This document shows positions 1 through 15,000 of a stretch of 64,000 nucleotides of DNA, piece by piece. Position 1 is the first letter of the stretch, and each line of letters starts with the position of its first letter. The position numbers and the translations under genes were made by a program. Below the pieces are notes generated by a model. The model had not been told where the DNA came from, made no database searches, and saw only the letters and a program-made list of their open reading frames with translations. This stretch comes from Actinospineispora eucalypti (GTDB lineage: Bacteria; Actinomycetota; Actinomycetes; Mycobacteriales; Pseudonocardiaceae): assembly GCA_014208095.1 (NCBI GenBank), contig JACHMT010000003.1, forward strand, positions 434,001-498,000. The letters are read 5' to 3'.

Positions 1-3000
1 CCCGGGCGAACTCGCGTGCGCGCGTGCCGAGCTCTTGGGCATCCGACCACGTCCGTTCCGCGTTCAGGTCCCAGATCACCGACCACAGCTGGGAACCGCG
101 CTGGCGCAGTGCGGCCGCCCGCCGCTCCAGCCGGGTGCGGTCATCGACCTGCGTGATGGCCCCGGCATGGAAAACGGCCGTGACGTGCGCGGACGGCGGG
201 ACGTCCGCCGCGGCCAGCCCGGCCAGCGGCGCCACCGACCACACAACGGTGGCCGCGGCAACCACGAGGGCCTTGACGATCCGGCCCAACCAGCGCCGCG
301 GGAGAGGCCTGTCCGGGCCGGCGACACCGGAATCACGCAGCGCCTTCAGGGTCTGCCGGGTGTGCCGGCCGTGGTTCCGGATCGTGCCGGTCACGTGCGC
401 GCCGTGTTCGTGGGCGATGACCAGCGCACGCTGTGGCACGGTCAACCGGTTCCACCAGGTGTCCAGTACGTAGATCCGGCCATCCAGCGTGTAGGCGATC
501 AGGTTGGCGGTGACGGCGGCGCCGATGCTCGCGCCGAGCAACTCGGCGAGAGCACCGGCCGAGATCAGTGACACGCTTGGTGGCGGGCCGCGCCGTGACC
601 AGCCGTACTCCGCCGATTCGACGATCCGCGAAACGCTCACCGACCGCAACGCGATCCGGAGCGCCTTCTCCCAGCGCTTCTTCATCCGCCAGGCCAGGGC
701 ACCGTCGTGCGCGGCCCCGCCGGAGCCGTCGATGAGCCGGCCCAGCTGGGCGACGGTGTAGTTGATCTCGCTCACCAACGTGCGCAGGTGGATGGTTTCT
801 TCGCCCAGCCGCCGTTCGAGCGCGTCCAGCAGGCGGAGCAGCCGGTGGAGCTCGGCGAGCTGGTCCTCGGTCCACCAAGGGGTCGGGATCGCCGCCACCC
901 TGGCCCGGATCTCGGCGCTGGCCAGGGTGGCCTCGGCAACCGCCAGGGTGTCCGTGGCGGCCTGGGCCTTGGGGTCGACCTGCTGGTGGGGCGCGACCTG
1001 TTCGAGGGCTTCGGCCAGTTCGGCGAGTCGGTCGGCCCGGCGCAGCGCCTCGTCGCGGACCACCCGCGTCACCTCGATCGCCTCGGCCAGCCACGGGTCC
1101 GGGTTCTGCCGGGCCGCCCGAACCAGCTCGGCGTGGGTGACGCCGGCCTGGTGCGCCAGCTGCCGGGCGCCCTCGCGCAGACCGCGCAGCCGCTCCCACT
1201 TCTGGTTGGCGTCGCCGAAGGCGGCCGAGTCGCGGATCGCGCCGATGAACAGGTAGGTCCAGTCCTGGATGTCCTGGATGCGTCGCTGGCGGACCATGTC
1301 GTCCAACCCGAGCTCGTCCCAGTTGCGCCGGATCTCCCGCGCCTCGGCCAGCCACTCCAGCAACCGGGCGAAGATCGGCAGCCCGGAGCCGGCGAGCTCG
1401 GTCAGCTCCCCTCGGAGCGTCCCGCCGTTGGCCTCGATGCGGATGCCTTCGTCCTCCGGCCATTCGTAGCGCTCGCGCAGGGACCGGACCCGCTGCTCCA
1501 GGCCGAACCGTTCCCGAGCTTCCCGCAGTTCGGCCAGCAACGCGGACGGGTCCCCGCCGTCCGGGCCGGTGACGAGGTCGAACAGCCGGGCCAGCCAGTC
1601 GCCGGCGAGCGGTCCGGGCGCGTCGAGCCCCCGGACCTCGTCGACCGGCACGTAACCCTGCTCGAGCAGCCCACCGACGAACGGGTAGCTCATCTCGATG
1701 GCCTCGGTCAGCGCGTCTTCCCGAACGACGAGCAGCGGGCCACCGGGGGTGGGCACGACCACCGCGATCACCTTGGTCAGCGCCTCGCCCAACGCGGTGC
1801 CGAACAACTCGGCCAGCACACCGGTGTCCAGCACCCGAACCGTCGTGGGGTCGCCCGTCCAGTCGGTCAGCGCGGCGAGCTCGAGCTCGTTCAGCTCGCG
1901 GGTTCGGTCCAGCAGCTCGGTCAGGCCGGCGAGCGCGTCCGGGTTCCGGACCGGGGCGGAGGTGTTGTCGGCGGTACGAGAGCCGGTGGAAGGGCCGGTG
2001 AGCCGAGGCAGCGCCTCAGTCAGGAACCGCGTGACGTCCTCCGCCTCGGCGAACAACGTGATGCCGAAGCCGCCCCTGGTCACCACGCCGACCACGGCCC
2101 CGCTGGAGTTGATCACCGGCCCACCAGAGGCGCCCCGGTCCAGGTAGATCCGCAGGAAGGTGGTCGAACCGCCGTGCAGCACCGGGCCGTAGCTGATCAG
2201 CCAGTTGCCGGCGGAGTTCCCGGCCACCGCGACCTCGGTGTGCGCCTGCGCGTTGTCGCCGGCCACCGGCAGCGGCGCCGCCTCCAGGGTGGGCACCAGC
2301 AGCAGCACCAGGTCCAGGCCGTGCAGCGCGGGGCTCAGCTCGTCGGCGGCAACCAGTGCGACCACCGGCTCGCCGTTCACCCGCAGCGAGCTGAGCGGCC
2401 GCCCGGCCACCAAGTGCGCGGCGCTGAGCACCAGGCCGGGCCCGACCACCGCGCCGCTGCCGTCCAGCTCGCCGATCGTCACCCGCACCCCGCCGGCCCG
2501 TGCCGCCGCGACCGCCCGACCGGCGGCGCCGATGTCCGGGTGGCCGATGAACACGTTGACCAGCTCGTCCTGCCAGGCCACCACCGCCACCGTGCCCGAT
2601 GCGCCGGGGGCACGGCGGACCCGTAGCTGATCGACTGCTTCGTCGGTTCCGGAGCGCCAGGCGTTGACCACGTCCCCGACCAGCACGTTCAGCTCCTCGG
2701 CGGCGATGAACATGGCGATCCGGCCCCGCCCGGTCATGCCGTGCGGGTGCACATGGGTACCGGCGAGCAGCAGCCCGGGGGCGGCCGGAAGCTCCAGCGC
2801 CAGCCGCCCGTTCCGCTCCGTCGGCACGAAACCGGCGGCCACCAGGGCGGCGAACGGCGAGCTGGCGGTGCCGCCGCGGACCTCCAGGTACGGGTGCAGC
2901 CGGATCGCGTCCGACACCTCCGCCGGCCAGGCGCCGAGCTCCCTCGCCAGCTCGGTGACCGTCGCCCGGTGGCCGGGCGCGGCGTGCAGGTGCTCACTGA

Positions 3001-6000
3001 TCCGGGCGCCGAGCCGGATCATCCGCCACGCCCACTCCTGCCGCGGCGACCTGGCCCCCTCGGCGTACTCGACGGCCACCGCGGCGAGCCGGATCCGCCG
3101 GCCGCCGGGGATCAGGGTGAGGTCGTCGAACGCCGCTTGCAGCTCGTCGAGCGTGCCGGCGCGCTTCGCCGCCGTGGCGAGCGCGGCGCGTTCCCATCCG
3201 GTCAGCTCGGTGGGGGTCCCGTCGTGCAGGGTGGCCCGGACGTGCCCGACCTGCCCGGCGTCTGCGTCCAGCACCACGTCCAGCCGGTCGATCGGGTTGC
3301 CCGGCCACGCGGCCAGCAGCGCGGCGGTGTGCAGGTCGGTGGCGTAGTTGAGCAGCGCATCGGCCCAGGCCGGGTGCGCCGCGCCCAGCCCGGCGGTGAT
3401 TCGCGCGCGGACCTCGTCGAACTCGCCGATCAGCTCGAGCAATGCCGCCGGGTTCCGCTCGGCCAGCGTGTGCAGCTCGGTGACCATCCGGACGGTGCGC
3501 AAGTCGCCGGGGTGCACGATCTGCTCTCGCACGGCGCGTTCGGCCAGCGTGGCCACCGCGTGCGCGTGGTCACCGAGGCCCTGCCAGCCGGCGAACACCG
3601 CTTCGACCAGCTCGTGCAGTACCCCGGCCGCGTCCCGCGCGTAGACGTGCAGCACGCCGTCCCGGTCGACGTGGTGGCCGCCGAGGACCGGCAGGCCGGT
3701 GACCGGGTGGGTGAGGTCGGCGTCCAGCCGGTGGAACGCCACCGTCGGCGGTGCCCGTGCCCGCGACGGATCCCAGTTGCCGCGCAGCACCGCCGCCGCG
3801 TCCAGCAGCCACTGCCGCAGCACCGTGACCACCTCGGGGTCCACCCCGGGCAGCCGCAACTGGCCGGCGCTCTGCTCCAGCTCGCCGGCCAGCCGGTCGC
3901 GCCCGGCCTGGTCCATGTCGCGGCCGGTGAGCCGGTGGGCGATTTCCTCGGCCGGCAACGCCGGACCGTGCGGCTTGCACAGCCCGCATTCGTCCGGACC
4001 CGGGTCGGCCGGCAGCAGCCCCTTCCGGGCGGCCTTGGCGCGGGCGATCTCGATGGCCTCGGCGAGCACCGCCGGCGGGCCGACCAGTGTGCCGTGCCGC
4101 TCGTTGCTGCCCTGGACGAGCCCGACCAGCTCGCCCGCCACAAACCCGGGGCTGCCGGAGTTGCCGCCGATGGTGAGCGCCCGCAGCACCCGACCCCGGT
4201 CGAAGGCCGCGCCGGTGGTGACCCACCGTTCGCCGCCGGGGTAGCCGGCAACCACCAGGTCCGCCCCGTCCGCGGGATCGGTGGTGGCCACCGCGGCGAT
4301 CGTCGGTCCGTCACCGGGGCCGTAGAGGTTGTCCAGGTCATCCACGATCAGCAGCGCGAAGTCGAGGGTCCTGCCGTATCGGGCGGCCTCGCGGGCCAGC
4401 TCGGGGTGCCGGGTGAACTCGTCGAGCTCGACCCGCACCCAGCCGCGCACCGGGCGGGTGCCCCGGAGCAGCTCGCCGACCACGAGCCGTTGCGCGCCCC
4501 CGGCCACGTGGAGCACGGTGGCCACCTCGCGCGGGCCCACCCGCACACCGGTGCCCAGTCGGGTCCCGTCGGCACCCATGATCGCCACCGCTGAGCCGGT
4601 CGGCGCGCCCGTGGCGGGTTGCGCCGGGACCGGGTAGAGGTTGTCCAGCCAGTGCTGGCCGTCCGCGTCCTGCCAGGTGGTCAGCACCAGCCCGTCGGGG
4701 AAGGTGGCGGCCCACTCGGCAGGCAGCAGCACCCGCCAGCGCCACAGCTGTTCGGCCACCCGCTCGGGCGTCGGCTCGGCGTGCTGCCAGGCCAGCGCGA
4801 CCAGCTCGAACAACGGCTCGCTCGGCGCCAGCCAGCTCCGGCTCTCCGGCGCGGCCCACCAGCTCGCCCGGCCGCGCATCTTGGTGACCGTCTCGTGCGT
4901 CGGCGGGCGCAGGTGCGGTTCGCCCCGGCTCCGGATGCCGAGGTTGCCCCGGGGACCGGGCAGCCGCAGCGCGGCGCCGTGCACCGAGTGGACCGAGGCG
5001 GTGAACCCGGTCGCCCAGATCACCGGCGGCAGTGCCCACAACCGGCCGTCGATCACACGCATCCAGGGGTGCCCTTGGGCGAGCGCGATCAGCCGCGCCC
5101 GGTCGAGATCCTGCCCCGGGAGTTTGCCCAACACGGCGTGCGGCGCGACTACCCGCTCCATCCGGCGCAGCACGGTCAGCACCTCGCGCGCCCGGCGGGC
5201 GTCCGGGGCAAACGGCCCTGTCCCGGCGAGCCCCGCCCCGGCCAGTGCGGCGGTTGCGTCATTGGCGTCGGTCCGTCCGGTCACGCCGGCCAGCGCCGCG
5301 CCGACCACCGCTCGGCGCACCGTCACGTCCGCGCCGTCCAGCAAGGCGAACACCTCGGCGTCGATCACCAGCCGGCCGGCCAGCACCACCACGACCAGGT
5401 CGGTAGGCGTGCTCTCGAAGTAGCTCCCGGCCTCCCACGCCAGCCAGTCGAGATAGCCGTCCAGCACGGTCAGGCCGGTCACCTCGGCCGGCAGCGTTGT
5501 ATCGGCGGCGAGGCCCGCCCAGGCACGCAGCTCAGCCGGACCGAACTCGCGCGTCACCGGCGCGCCGGCGGCGGCCTCCTTGGCGGCGAACCCATGGTCG
5601 GTGCCCAGCGGCTCCCCTCCGAGCCGGACCGCCACCGGTGGCGCCGGCCTGAGCGCGAGCCGCAACCACCGGTCGACGGCGGCCGCCTCCCGGTCGAACG
5701 CCGAGGGCCACCGCCACCGCGAACCCGCCGGCCAGGGCCGGTCGAAGTCCGGTTCCCGCACCCGGTGCGCGTACGGCACACCGAGCCCCCCCGCGACCTG
5801 CGCGAACGTGCGCTGCCCCAGCTGCTTCGCCAGCTCCCGGCGGAGCGGCACCGCCGTCCCGTGCGACAGCGCCGGGTATACCCGCCCGGCCAGCGCCGTG
5901 GCGGCGGCAACCCCCACGCTCACACCGACGTGGTTGACCACAGCGGAGACGGTCGCGGCCAGGACGGCAAGCCGCCGGGCGTCCGGTCCGGCGGTACCGG

Positions 6001-9000
6001 CCAGAACCCGGGCCAGCTCGTCGATGGCATCGACGTGCAGCTCCAGCTCCAAACCGGACCCGCGCTCGACCACCCGCGCCAGCGGGTCGTGCGGCCGGTC
6101 CGATTCGCGGTGCGACAGTTCCGCCCGCTCGTGCAGCCCGCGCAGCCGGTCCGCGATCTCCCGGCCGCCGGCGATCCCACCGTCCCGCAGCGCGTGCCGC
6201 AGCAACCCGACGGCGTCCCGTACCGCCCGCCGGTCGGCCGGGGCCGGCACTCGCTCTTCGTCGTGGGTCGGCGCCCGGGTGGTCCGCCCACCGGACAGCG
6301 CCCGGATCGCCCACCGCGCCACGAGCAGCGCGGTCACCCCGAGGGCCAGGTACCCGCCGACCTCGAGCAGGGGCGCGAGGTGCATCCCGCCGAGTAGGCC
6401 GCCGTGGTCGCCTCCGCCGAACACGGGCAGCATTCCGCCCGCGCTCGCCCAGCGGCCGCCGCCCCGGTTGGGCCCGCCCACTCGCTCCGGCCGCCCATCA
6501 CCGTCCGCGACGGTGACCCGCCACCGGCGGTCCGGGAGCCGGTTGTGCAGCCAGACCCGGCGGCCCTCGGCGACCAGGCGGCGCAGCTCGTCAGTGCTGA
6601 CCACCCTGAGCTCGCCGGCGGGCGCGTACGCCTCGGTCCCTGCGTTGTCGGGTGGTGCGGGCGGACGGTAGCCGTCGGCCGGACGACGGTCGCCCGGGAA
6701 CTCGTGGGCCGTGGTCCGCTGGGCGGCCGCCAGTTCGGTGGCCAGGGTGTGGGGGAGCTGGCCGGCTTCGACGACCTGGGCCACCCAGTCCAGCCGCTCG
6801 GTGACGAGCCGTTGCAGCTCCAGGTTCGGCAGCACCGCCAGCAGCCGCTCCCGCTGGGCCAGCAGCTGGGCGAACTGGGCCAGCACATCGGCTTCGGTGA
6901 GCCGCCCGAAGATCGCGGGGTACCGGCTCAGCGTCCATTCGAACGGGTTGACCTCGGTCAGCCGGTCGTGCAGGCCCTCGTCGAAGTCGATGTGGAAGAC
7001 CCGTCCGTCGTCGGCGCGGACCAGGTTCACCCAGTGGAAGCCGTTCCAGTCGCCCAGCAGGGCGCCGACGGCGAACTGGGCCGCCAGCTGGTCGCGCAGC
7101 CCGGCGCTGTCCGCGGCGTCCAGGTCGGGGAATTCGCCGCCCAGGTGCTCGCCGATCTCGAGCAGCTCACCGGCGTGGATCCGCAGGCCGTTCTCGGTCT
7201 CGATGTTCTCGACCGCGATGGCCAGCCAGGTCCGGCTGCCGGGAACGCCGGTCACCCGGTAGGCGGCGCCGGTACTGACCGAGCGGATCAGCACGTCGTA
7301 GGTGTCGGGGTGCTTGGCCACCAGCGTCCGGCCACCCATCCTGATCTTCATGACCTTGGGCCGGCGGTCCGGCGTGGTCTTGCTGCGCATCAGCGGCCCG
7401 AGGTAGGTCAGGTCGCCCGCGCGCAGGCCGAGCACCGGAAGGCCGGCCCGGCGCGCGGCGCGCGCGGCGACCCTGGCGGCGCGGAACGCCGAGGCGAGGG
7501 GGTCGACGTCGAGGCTGTGCTCCGCGTCGGTGTGCCGGCCGTAGAACTGGCCGCCGGGCAGGTGGAAGTCAAGCTCGTGGACCAGCAGCTCGTACCACCA
7601 GTGCTCGTCCAGCAGGCCGGCGGCCATGTGCGCGGCGATCTCCTCGGCCATCGACCGCGAGATCACCACGGTGCCCCCGGGGCCGCGTTCCGCCCAGCCG
7701 AACGCGATCACCTCGGGCAGCTCACCGTCGAAGACCTCGACCCGTACCCCGGGCGGCCCACGCCCGGCCAGCGTCGGGAACAGCCGCTCCAGCGGGGTGA
7801 ACGCCGTCTCCGGCGCGGCCCGCAACACCGACAACACCCGCCGCTCGCGCGTCGGGCTCGACTTCCCGTCCACCGGCACCGACCCACCGGCGCCACCGCT
7901 GTGCGGAGCCGCGACCGCGCCCGGCGTGGTCGGGCCGGCCGGGGCGGGGCTCGCCGGGTCGATGAGGATCACGGTGACGGTGAGGTCGTCCACGCCGCCG
8001 GCGAGGCGGGCCGCCTCGGTGAGCTGGGCGGCCGCCAGCTCGGGGTTGGTGAGGGCCTCGTCGGTGAGCACGCCGGCGAGGTTCTTGGGTTCGGGCAGGT
8101 AGCGCCACAGGCCGTCGGTGGCGAGCACCAGCAGGCCGGGGCCGGTGACCGGTGCGGAGAAGAACTCGGGGGTCGGCTGGTAGTCGGTGCCCAGCCAGTG
8201 GGTCATCACGCCGCCCTTGCTGATCGGGCCGGGGCGGGTGTGGTCGGCGGTCAGCTGGGTGCCCTTGGCGGGGTTGGCGCGCGGCAGGAAGTAGCCGCGC
8301 GCGGATCCGGCGCCGAGCAGGCTGATCGTGGTGTCGGTGACGTGCGCGGCGAGGTAAGCGGCGGCGCCGTGGTGGGCGTCGGGGTGGGCGCCCATGTGCG
8401 CGGTGGCGCGCCAGGTCAGCACCTCGGACACGGCTTTGGCGTGTGCGTCCCGAAGCGCCTGCTCCGGGGTGCGGCCCGGACGGTCGGTGCGGGTCAGCTC
8501 GGAGTGGAACGCCGCGAGCATGACCGAAACCATGTTGCGGGAGTCGGGGTAGGTGGACACGCCGTCGGCGATCGCCGCGATCCGGGCACCATCAGCCGTG
8601 GCCCCGGTGGTGCCACCGTCCTGGTTGAACCGGTTGCCCCGGCCGCGCTGGGTGGTGGTGGCCATGTCCGGGCGCAGGTTGATGTGGTCGGGGTTGCGTT
8701 GGCGGCCGGTGCTCGGGTCGGTGCGCGGGACCAGGGCCGAGGGCGGCAGCGGCGGGTGCGGCTCCTCCTCGAGCACCTGGGGGTGCGCGGTGTAGAGGTG
8801 CTTGGCGGCCTTGCGGGCGCGCTCCATCAACCGCCAGCCGCCGAAGGTGCGGAACACCTTGCTGTCCCAGGCGTACTCGCGGTCGACGTCGTGGCGGGCC
8901 ACCGCGACGCGGGCGTTCTCCAACGCGTCCTCGGGGGAGGGGTCGCCCCGGTGCAGGGCGCGGCGGACGGCGTTCCACGCGCGCAGCACGGCCGGACCGT

Positions 9001-12000
9001 CGCGGCGTTGACGGCTCAGCACCCGGCGGGCGGCGTTGAGCTCGCCGCGGATCTCGCGCAGCCAGTACTCGGCGGTGGGCGGCATCGGGTCCGCGCCGGG
9101 CGCGTGGCGCAGGGCGCGGTCGGTCGCGCGCATGGTCTTCTCGACCTGGTGCGGGTAGGCGTCCACGGCTTCCAACGCCTCGTCGGCACGCTTGCGGGCC
9201 TCGGCCTGCCCGGCGTAGGCGGCGACCTGGGCGGCGCGAGCGGTGTGCAGCAGCGCGTCGGCCCGGTCGTCCAGACCGAGCTGCCTGAGCAGGACGGCGT
9301 TGCGGCGCGCCCTCAAGTACTGGCGATCGGCGTCCCGCACCGTGCCCAGCTGCCGGGCCAGCAGGCGGCGCTGCCGGCCGGGCACCATCTCGTGCCGCCA
9401 GGCGAACTTGAAGGCGGCACGCATCCGGACGGCGAACCGCACCGGCGCGGCGGGACGGTCGGCCGGCAGCGGCCAGCTCAACCGCCCCTCGGAGTAGCGC
9501 GCCGAGTAGCGCGCCCGGCGCCACTGGGTGCCGATGTCGTCGACCCAGCCGTCGCGCCAGTGCCGGACCGCCAGGTCGCCGTCGCGCAGAACGTCCAGCA
9601 GCGTCCGGTACGCATCGCGGACCGCCGGGTCGGTCTTGGCCTGGTCCGGGGTGAGCGCCGGGTCGGTCAGCCAGCGGAGCGAAACGCCCAGCCGGTTGGC
9701 CAGCAGGCTCGGGTTGGCGCGCAACGCGAACCGCAGCCGGGGGTCGGCGCGGCGCCACAGGTCCGCCAGCTCGGCACTGGCCCGGTAGCCCTCGGTCGCG
9801 TTCCCGGTCACCGCGCCGACCTCGCGCAACGCCTCCAGGGTCTGCTCCCACCCGGTTCCGCTGTAGTCGATGGCCAGGCGGTCCGGGGTCACCGGCATGC
9901 GGCGGCCGGCGACGAGCAAAAGCCGTTCCAGCGGTGTGGTGGGCGACAGGTGCAGGGTGCCCGACGAGATCGCGTCGGACATCACCTTCTCCCAGCGCTG
10001 GCGCACCCAGTCCCGGTTGTCGTCGTGCAGCTGGGCCTCGGAGGTCAGGAGCGCGGCCGAGCGCAGCAGCCCCATGCTCAGCGCCAGCTCGTTCAGCTGC
10101 TTGCGGCGTGCCTCGGTGGCGTCCGAGCGGCCCGCGTCGATCCCGCGCCGCTCGGACGCCGCGCCGCCGCTGGCGCTGTCCTCGCGTTGCCCGGCCAGCT
10201 CGGCGATTGCGGCCAGCGGGTCACCAGGGACCTTGCGCTCGCGGCGCAGCTCGCTCTCCAGGTCGCGCAGCTCGGCCTTGGCCCGCAGCCAGTTCCGGTT
10301 GTGGCGGTGGTCCGGGTCGGTCAGGCGGTAGTGGCGCTCGATGGCTTCCAGGAACGCCCGGCGCGGCCCGTTCAGATACTGCTTGCGCCGCTGGATCCGG
10401 TCGGCCAGCTCGCCGTCCTTCCCGATCAACCGGTCGCGCCAGAACCGGCTGCCCCGCTCCGGCGCCGGCTTCCCCGCGTCCAGGAAGGCCTGGCGCGCCT
10501 GCAGCCACAGTGCCCGGCCGAGCGTCCGCTGGAAGTCGACCACCTTGGCGTCGTCCTCCTTGCCGTCGTTCTGCAGGGCAGCCGCGGCCCGCCTCAGCGC
10601 GCCCGGGTCCGCGGCCAGGATCGCCGGCACCAGCTTGGCCACGCGCACGTGGTGCGCCCGCCGCTCCTTCGCGGCCTCGCGCTCCCTGTCCCGGGCCGCG
10701 GCGAGCTTGCTGGGCAGCGCACCCCATTGGTCGAGGTAGGCGGGGATCTCCGCCGACATGCGCTGCCACAGCCGCTCGGCGAGGTCGTTGGCGAGCTGTT
10801 CCCGGTCCGACGCCGACGCGCCGGGCGCCATCTCGGGCAGCCCGAACTCGGTCAACAGCGCGTTCAGGTCGTTGTGGTAATCCGTGACCCGTTGCGGGAG
10901 GCCCTCGCGCTCCGGGGAGCGCAGCTTGCGGGAGCTCTTGTAGCCCAGGTAGTCGTGCAGGTGCTCGTCACGGTCCCGCATCCGCCCCGTCACCCACACG
11001 ACCCCGACGACCAGCGCGTACGCCACCGCGATGCTGACCGGACCGTGCATCCGGGTGATCACGAAGGTGGCCAGCGCGGCCAGCGCGGGATCGGCCGCCT
11101 TGCGCGCCAGCAACCGGTTGTCGACCCGGGAGAAGCCCAGGTAGTCCAGCAGCGCCTGGCCCAGGTCGCGCTGCTTGTCGCCGGCATCCGCGGGTGCGCC
11201 AGGGGCGGCGGCCTTCTTCGCCGCTTCGGCCTGCTGGCGCTTGATCCGGGGCACCATGATGCGCGCGATCCGGTGGTTGACGTACTCCGCCACCACCGTC
11301 GGGGCCACGCCCACCAGCAGCGCCACCGTCAGCGCACCCAGCCAGCCGCTGATCACCGCGAAGTGGGTCAACAGCAGCCAGCTCAGAACGCCGCCGAGCG
11401 ACCTGGTCACCCCGCCGGTGATCGACTTGAACACCCGGGTCCGGCCGGTCTCCTTCTGCTGCGCGAAGTTGCTGGCGAACGTGACCACACCCGGCGCGGC
11501 CGCCAGCACCAGACCCAACCAAGTCGGCACCTGGCCGGCCCCGAGGGTCAGCAGCAACAACCCGCCGGTGGTGGTGATCACGAACGCGGCCACCGTGGAC
11601 ACCCACGCGGCCAGCCTCGGCTTGGTCTGCCAGCCGGACAGCTTGTTGGCGAAGTTGCGGCGCAGCACGTAGCGCTGCACCAACATCGCCACGACCGACG
11701 CGCCCAGCACCGTGTGCACCGCGCCGTATCCGGGCAGCTGGGCCGCCGGGGTCCAGATGTGGTCGTGGTACAGGTCCCACAACGTGTTCAGCAGGTCCAG
11801 CGCGGTCGGGCCGAGCAGGCCCAGGACGACCCCACCGGCCAGCAGAGCGGCGGCCCGCCTGGCGCCGGAACGCACCGCGCCGACGAGCGCCCGCAGCGGC
11901 GGTCCCCGGGTCTGCCGCGGCGTCCACAGCCCCCTCGCGGCCGCCACCAGCCCGGCCGCCGCCAGCACCGCCCCGATGACCGGACCGCCGGCCGTCACGA

Positions 12001-15000
12001 GCACCGGCAGCAGCTCCGCGCCCGCCCACAGCCAGGCGCCGGCACCGATCGCCAGCCCGGCCAGCGCGGTCAGCCGCCGCCGGGTGGACGGGCTCACCGG
12101 CACGTCCAGGCCCAGCCGGGCCACCGCGCGGGCCCAGCGCCCGGCCCAACCCCGGCCCTCCGCCGCCCGGTCGAGCACCCGCCGCGCCCGCTCCGGCGAG
12201 ACCCGGGTGCCCGTGAGGTCGGCTTCCGACTTGGTCCTGGCCTCGGTCAGCGCATCCCGCGTCGTCTGCACCATCAGCCCGATGCCGTCGCGGAGATCCT
12301 GGCCCGGGTTCTTGACCCGGTTCAGCCGCTTCTGCTGCCGTTCGCCGGCGACCACCTGCGCGTGCAGCCGGGCCAGCGTCCAGCGCCGCGCGCTCAGCAT
12401 CCGGGCCGCGCGCCAACGGTCCGGCAGAGCGAGCACCTGGTCGCGGACCCAGCGCAGGGCGGCAAGGATCCGGTCGCGCAGTGCGCGCAGCCGCTCGCCG
12501 ATCCGGTCGCGTAGCGAGCGCAGCCGCTCGCCGGCCGCCTTGCGCAGCGTCGGCGCGTCGGTCGGCAGGGCCTCGATCTGCTGGCGGGCCAGGTCGGTCA
12601 GCCGGGCCACCACGCCGGGCCGGACGCCGTTGTTGATTGCGGCTTCGGCCGCCTCGCGGACCAGCCGGTCGAACGTGTCGCGCGCGTCGGCGGTGTCCTT
12701 CAGCGCCTTCGCCAGCGGCTTGCGCGCGGTGCCCACCTTCCCGATCAGCGTGCCCACCGTGTTCCCGGTGGTGTCGAGCAGCGTCCGGCGGGTCACGCCC
12801 GGGTTGGCCACCAGCCCGGCCAGCTCGCTGGGCAGCGTCGCCTCCCCGGCCATGGCCGGGTTCTCCAGCCGGGCGCGAACCCGCTCGACGGGCAGCCGCA
12901 GCGCCTTGGCGAGGTCGCCGGCGATCTGGTCCTCCGTGCGGTGCTGGGCGCGCAGCGGCTCGGCCAGCGCGGGCACCCAGTCGGCGCGGCCGGTCAGCGG
13001 CCCCTCGTACGAGGCGACGTCGGCGCGCACGGTCGCCTCGTGCCCCTCGGCCAGGGTCAGCGGCTCGCGCGCGGCCTCCACCGCGTTGCGCAGGGTCTCG
13101 GCGTTCTGCCGCCGGTTCGGCCACCAGAACGCGGCGGCGGCCAGCGCGCCCGGCTCGGCGTGCATGCCGTGCTTGGCCAGGATGAGCACGCCGACCAGCA
13201 GCACCAGCGCACCGGCCGCACGACCCAGGATCCGGCCGATCTGCTTGCGGTCCAGCCGGGTGATCCTGGCTATCCGGCGCTCGGAGAGCCCGTCGTCGCG
13301 GGCCGACCGCACAGCCGTGTCCAGACCCGCGTCCGCCCCGCCCAGCGCACGCGTGGCGTCCCGGACCTGGTTGTTCGCCTCGGTCAGCTTGGTCGACGCG
13401 GCGGTGGTCGCGTCGGTGAGCCGCTTGAACCGCTGGTCGAACGAGCCGGTCGCCGCGCCCAGCCCGGCGTCCTCCGGCGACACCCTCGGGTCGTCGGCGA
13501 ACAGGGCGACCTCGTCGGGATGGATGTCCAGCGCATCGGCCACCCGCGTGGCGCGCTTCTTGGCCTTGCGGGTGTTCTTGAGCGTGGAGCCGGGGCCGCT
13601 GTACAGCCAGCGCAGGCCGGCGCGCGCCACCGCGGCCAGCTCGGCGTCGGCGTCCGCCTGCCGCTGCCGGGCCTGGGTCAGGTCGCCCCTGGCCTTCGCG
13701 CGCGCCTCAGCGGCCCTGGCGTTCGCCGCTCGCAGGTCACGGGCCGCCTTGGCACGCGCCGCGCGCAGCTCCCGCGCCGTCGTCCAGCCCTGGCCCAGGT
13801 TGCGGGCCCCCGCCGCGAAGCGCTGGCCCAGCTTGCGGAACCAGTTGCCGATCGCCGCCCGGCCCGGCACCCAGCCGCGGAACCAGTCGCCGATGGCTGC
13901 CCGGCTCGGCATCCAGCCGCGGAACCAGTTGCCGATCGCGGTGCGGTGGCGGATGGCCAGGATGCCCAGCCCCAGGGTCAGCGCACCGAGGGCGAGGACG
14001 CCGATCACGGTCCAGGACAGCCAGTCGATCGACGGACCCGGCGTGGCCGGGTTCGGGGTCGTCGTCGGACCGGTCGTCGCCGGCGGTGTGGTCGGCGGTG
14101 TAGTCGGCGTGGTGGTCGGCGGGGTCGTCGGGTTCTGGGTACCGGGCTTGTCCGGCTTATCGGGCTTGTCCGGTTTGTCGGGCTTGTCTGGTTTGTCGGG
14201 CTTGTCTGGTTTGTCGGGCTTGGTCGTGATGGTGAAGGTGTCGCGGCCGTCGATGTGGTCGCGGCTCTCCACCGTGGTGAACCGGTTGCCCTGCTGGCCG
14301 GCCAGCTTGTCCGGGTCGACGCCGACCCGGGTGGCGATGACGTCGAACATGTCGCCGTGCTGGACCCGCCACTTGCCGTCCCAGTTGCCCGGGACGTTGA
14401 GCGGCTTGCCGTCGATGATCAGGTTCGGGTTGGTGATGCCGGGGTTGGCGTCCAGCCAGTCCTGAACCGTGGTGTTGGTGGCGCGGGCGAGCCGGGTCAG
14501 GTTGTCGATCGACTGGACCTCGAACTTCCAGTACGAGGCCGGCTTGGTTTCGGCGTGCGCGCCCGGTACCTGGGGCGCGCTGATCCCCGTCGTGGAGCCG
14601 AGGTGCGACTCGGCCGCCTGCGCCGGCTGGTTGGGCGAGCTGGTGAAGAGCGCCAGTCCGATGCCCGCCACCGCCATCGTCTTGACCACCCAACCGACCG
14701 ACCCACGCGACGGCCGCGGCTGGCCGATCCGGCCGAGGGCCATCGAGGTCGCGGCCGAGACCGCCACCGCCGTGGTCACCGCCACCGCGCCGGGCACGGC
14801 GAGGACCCCAAGCGCCACCCCGGCCGCGAGTACCGGCACCACGAGGTAGCCGTTCGGCCCGGCCGGCCCGTCGGGACGGGTGGCCAGCGCGCGCAGGGTC
14901 AGGCCGATCAGTGCGCCCGTCGCGGCAACGACCGCCACGGGCACGCTCAGCAGCGCGGTCGCGCCACCGGCGATGAGCACGGTCGGCAGGTTCGCCGCCG

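Noticed and set aside
6404..12514. Plus-strand open frame of 2,036 codons
   Set aside because: Antisense of the PP2C, membrane and helical part of protein A, with Arg/Gln/Pro-rich, motif-free translation.
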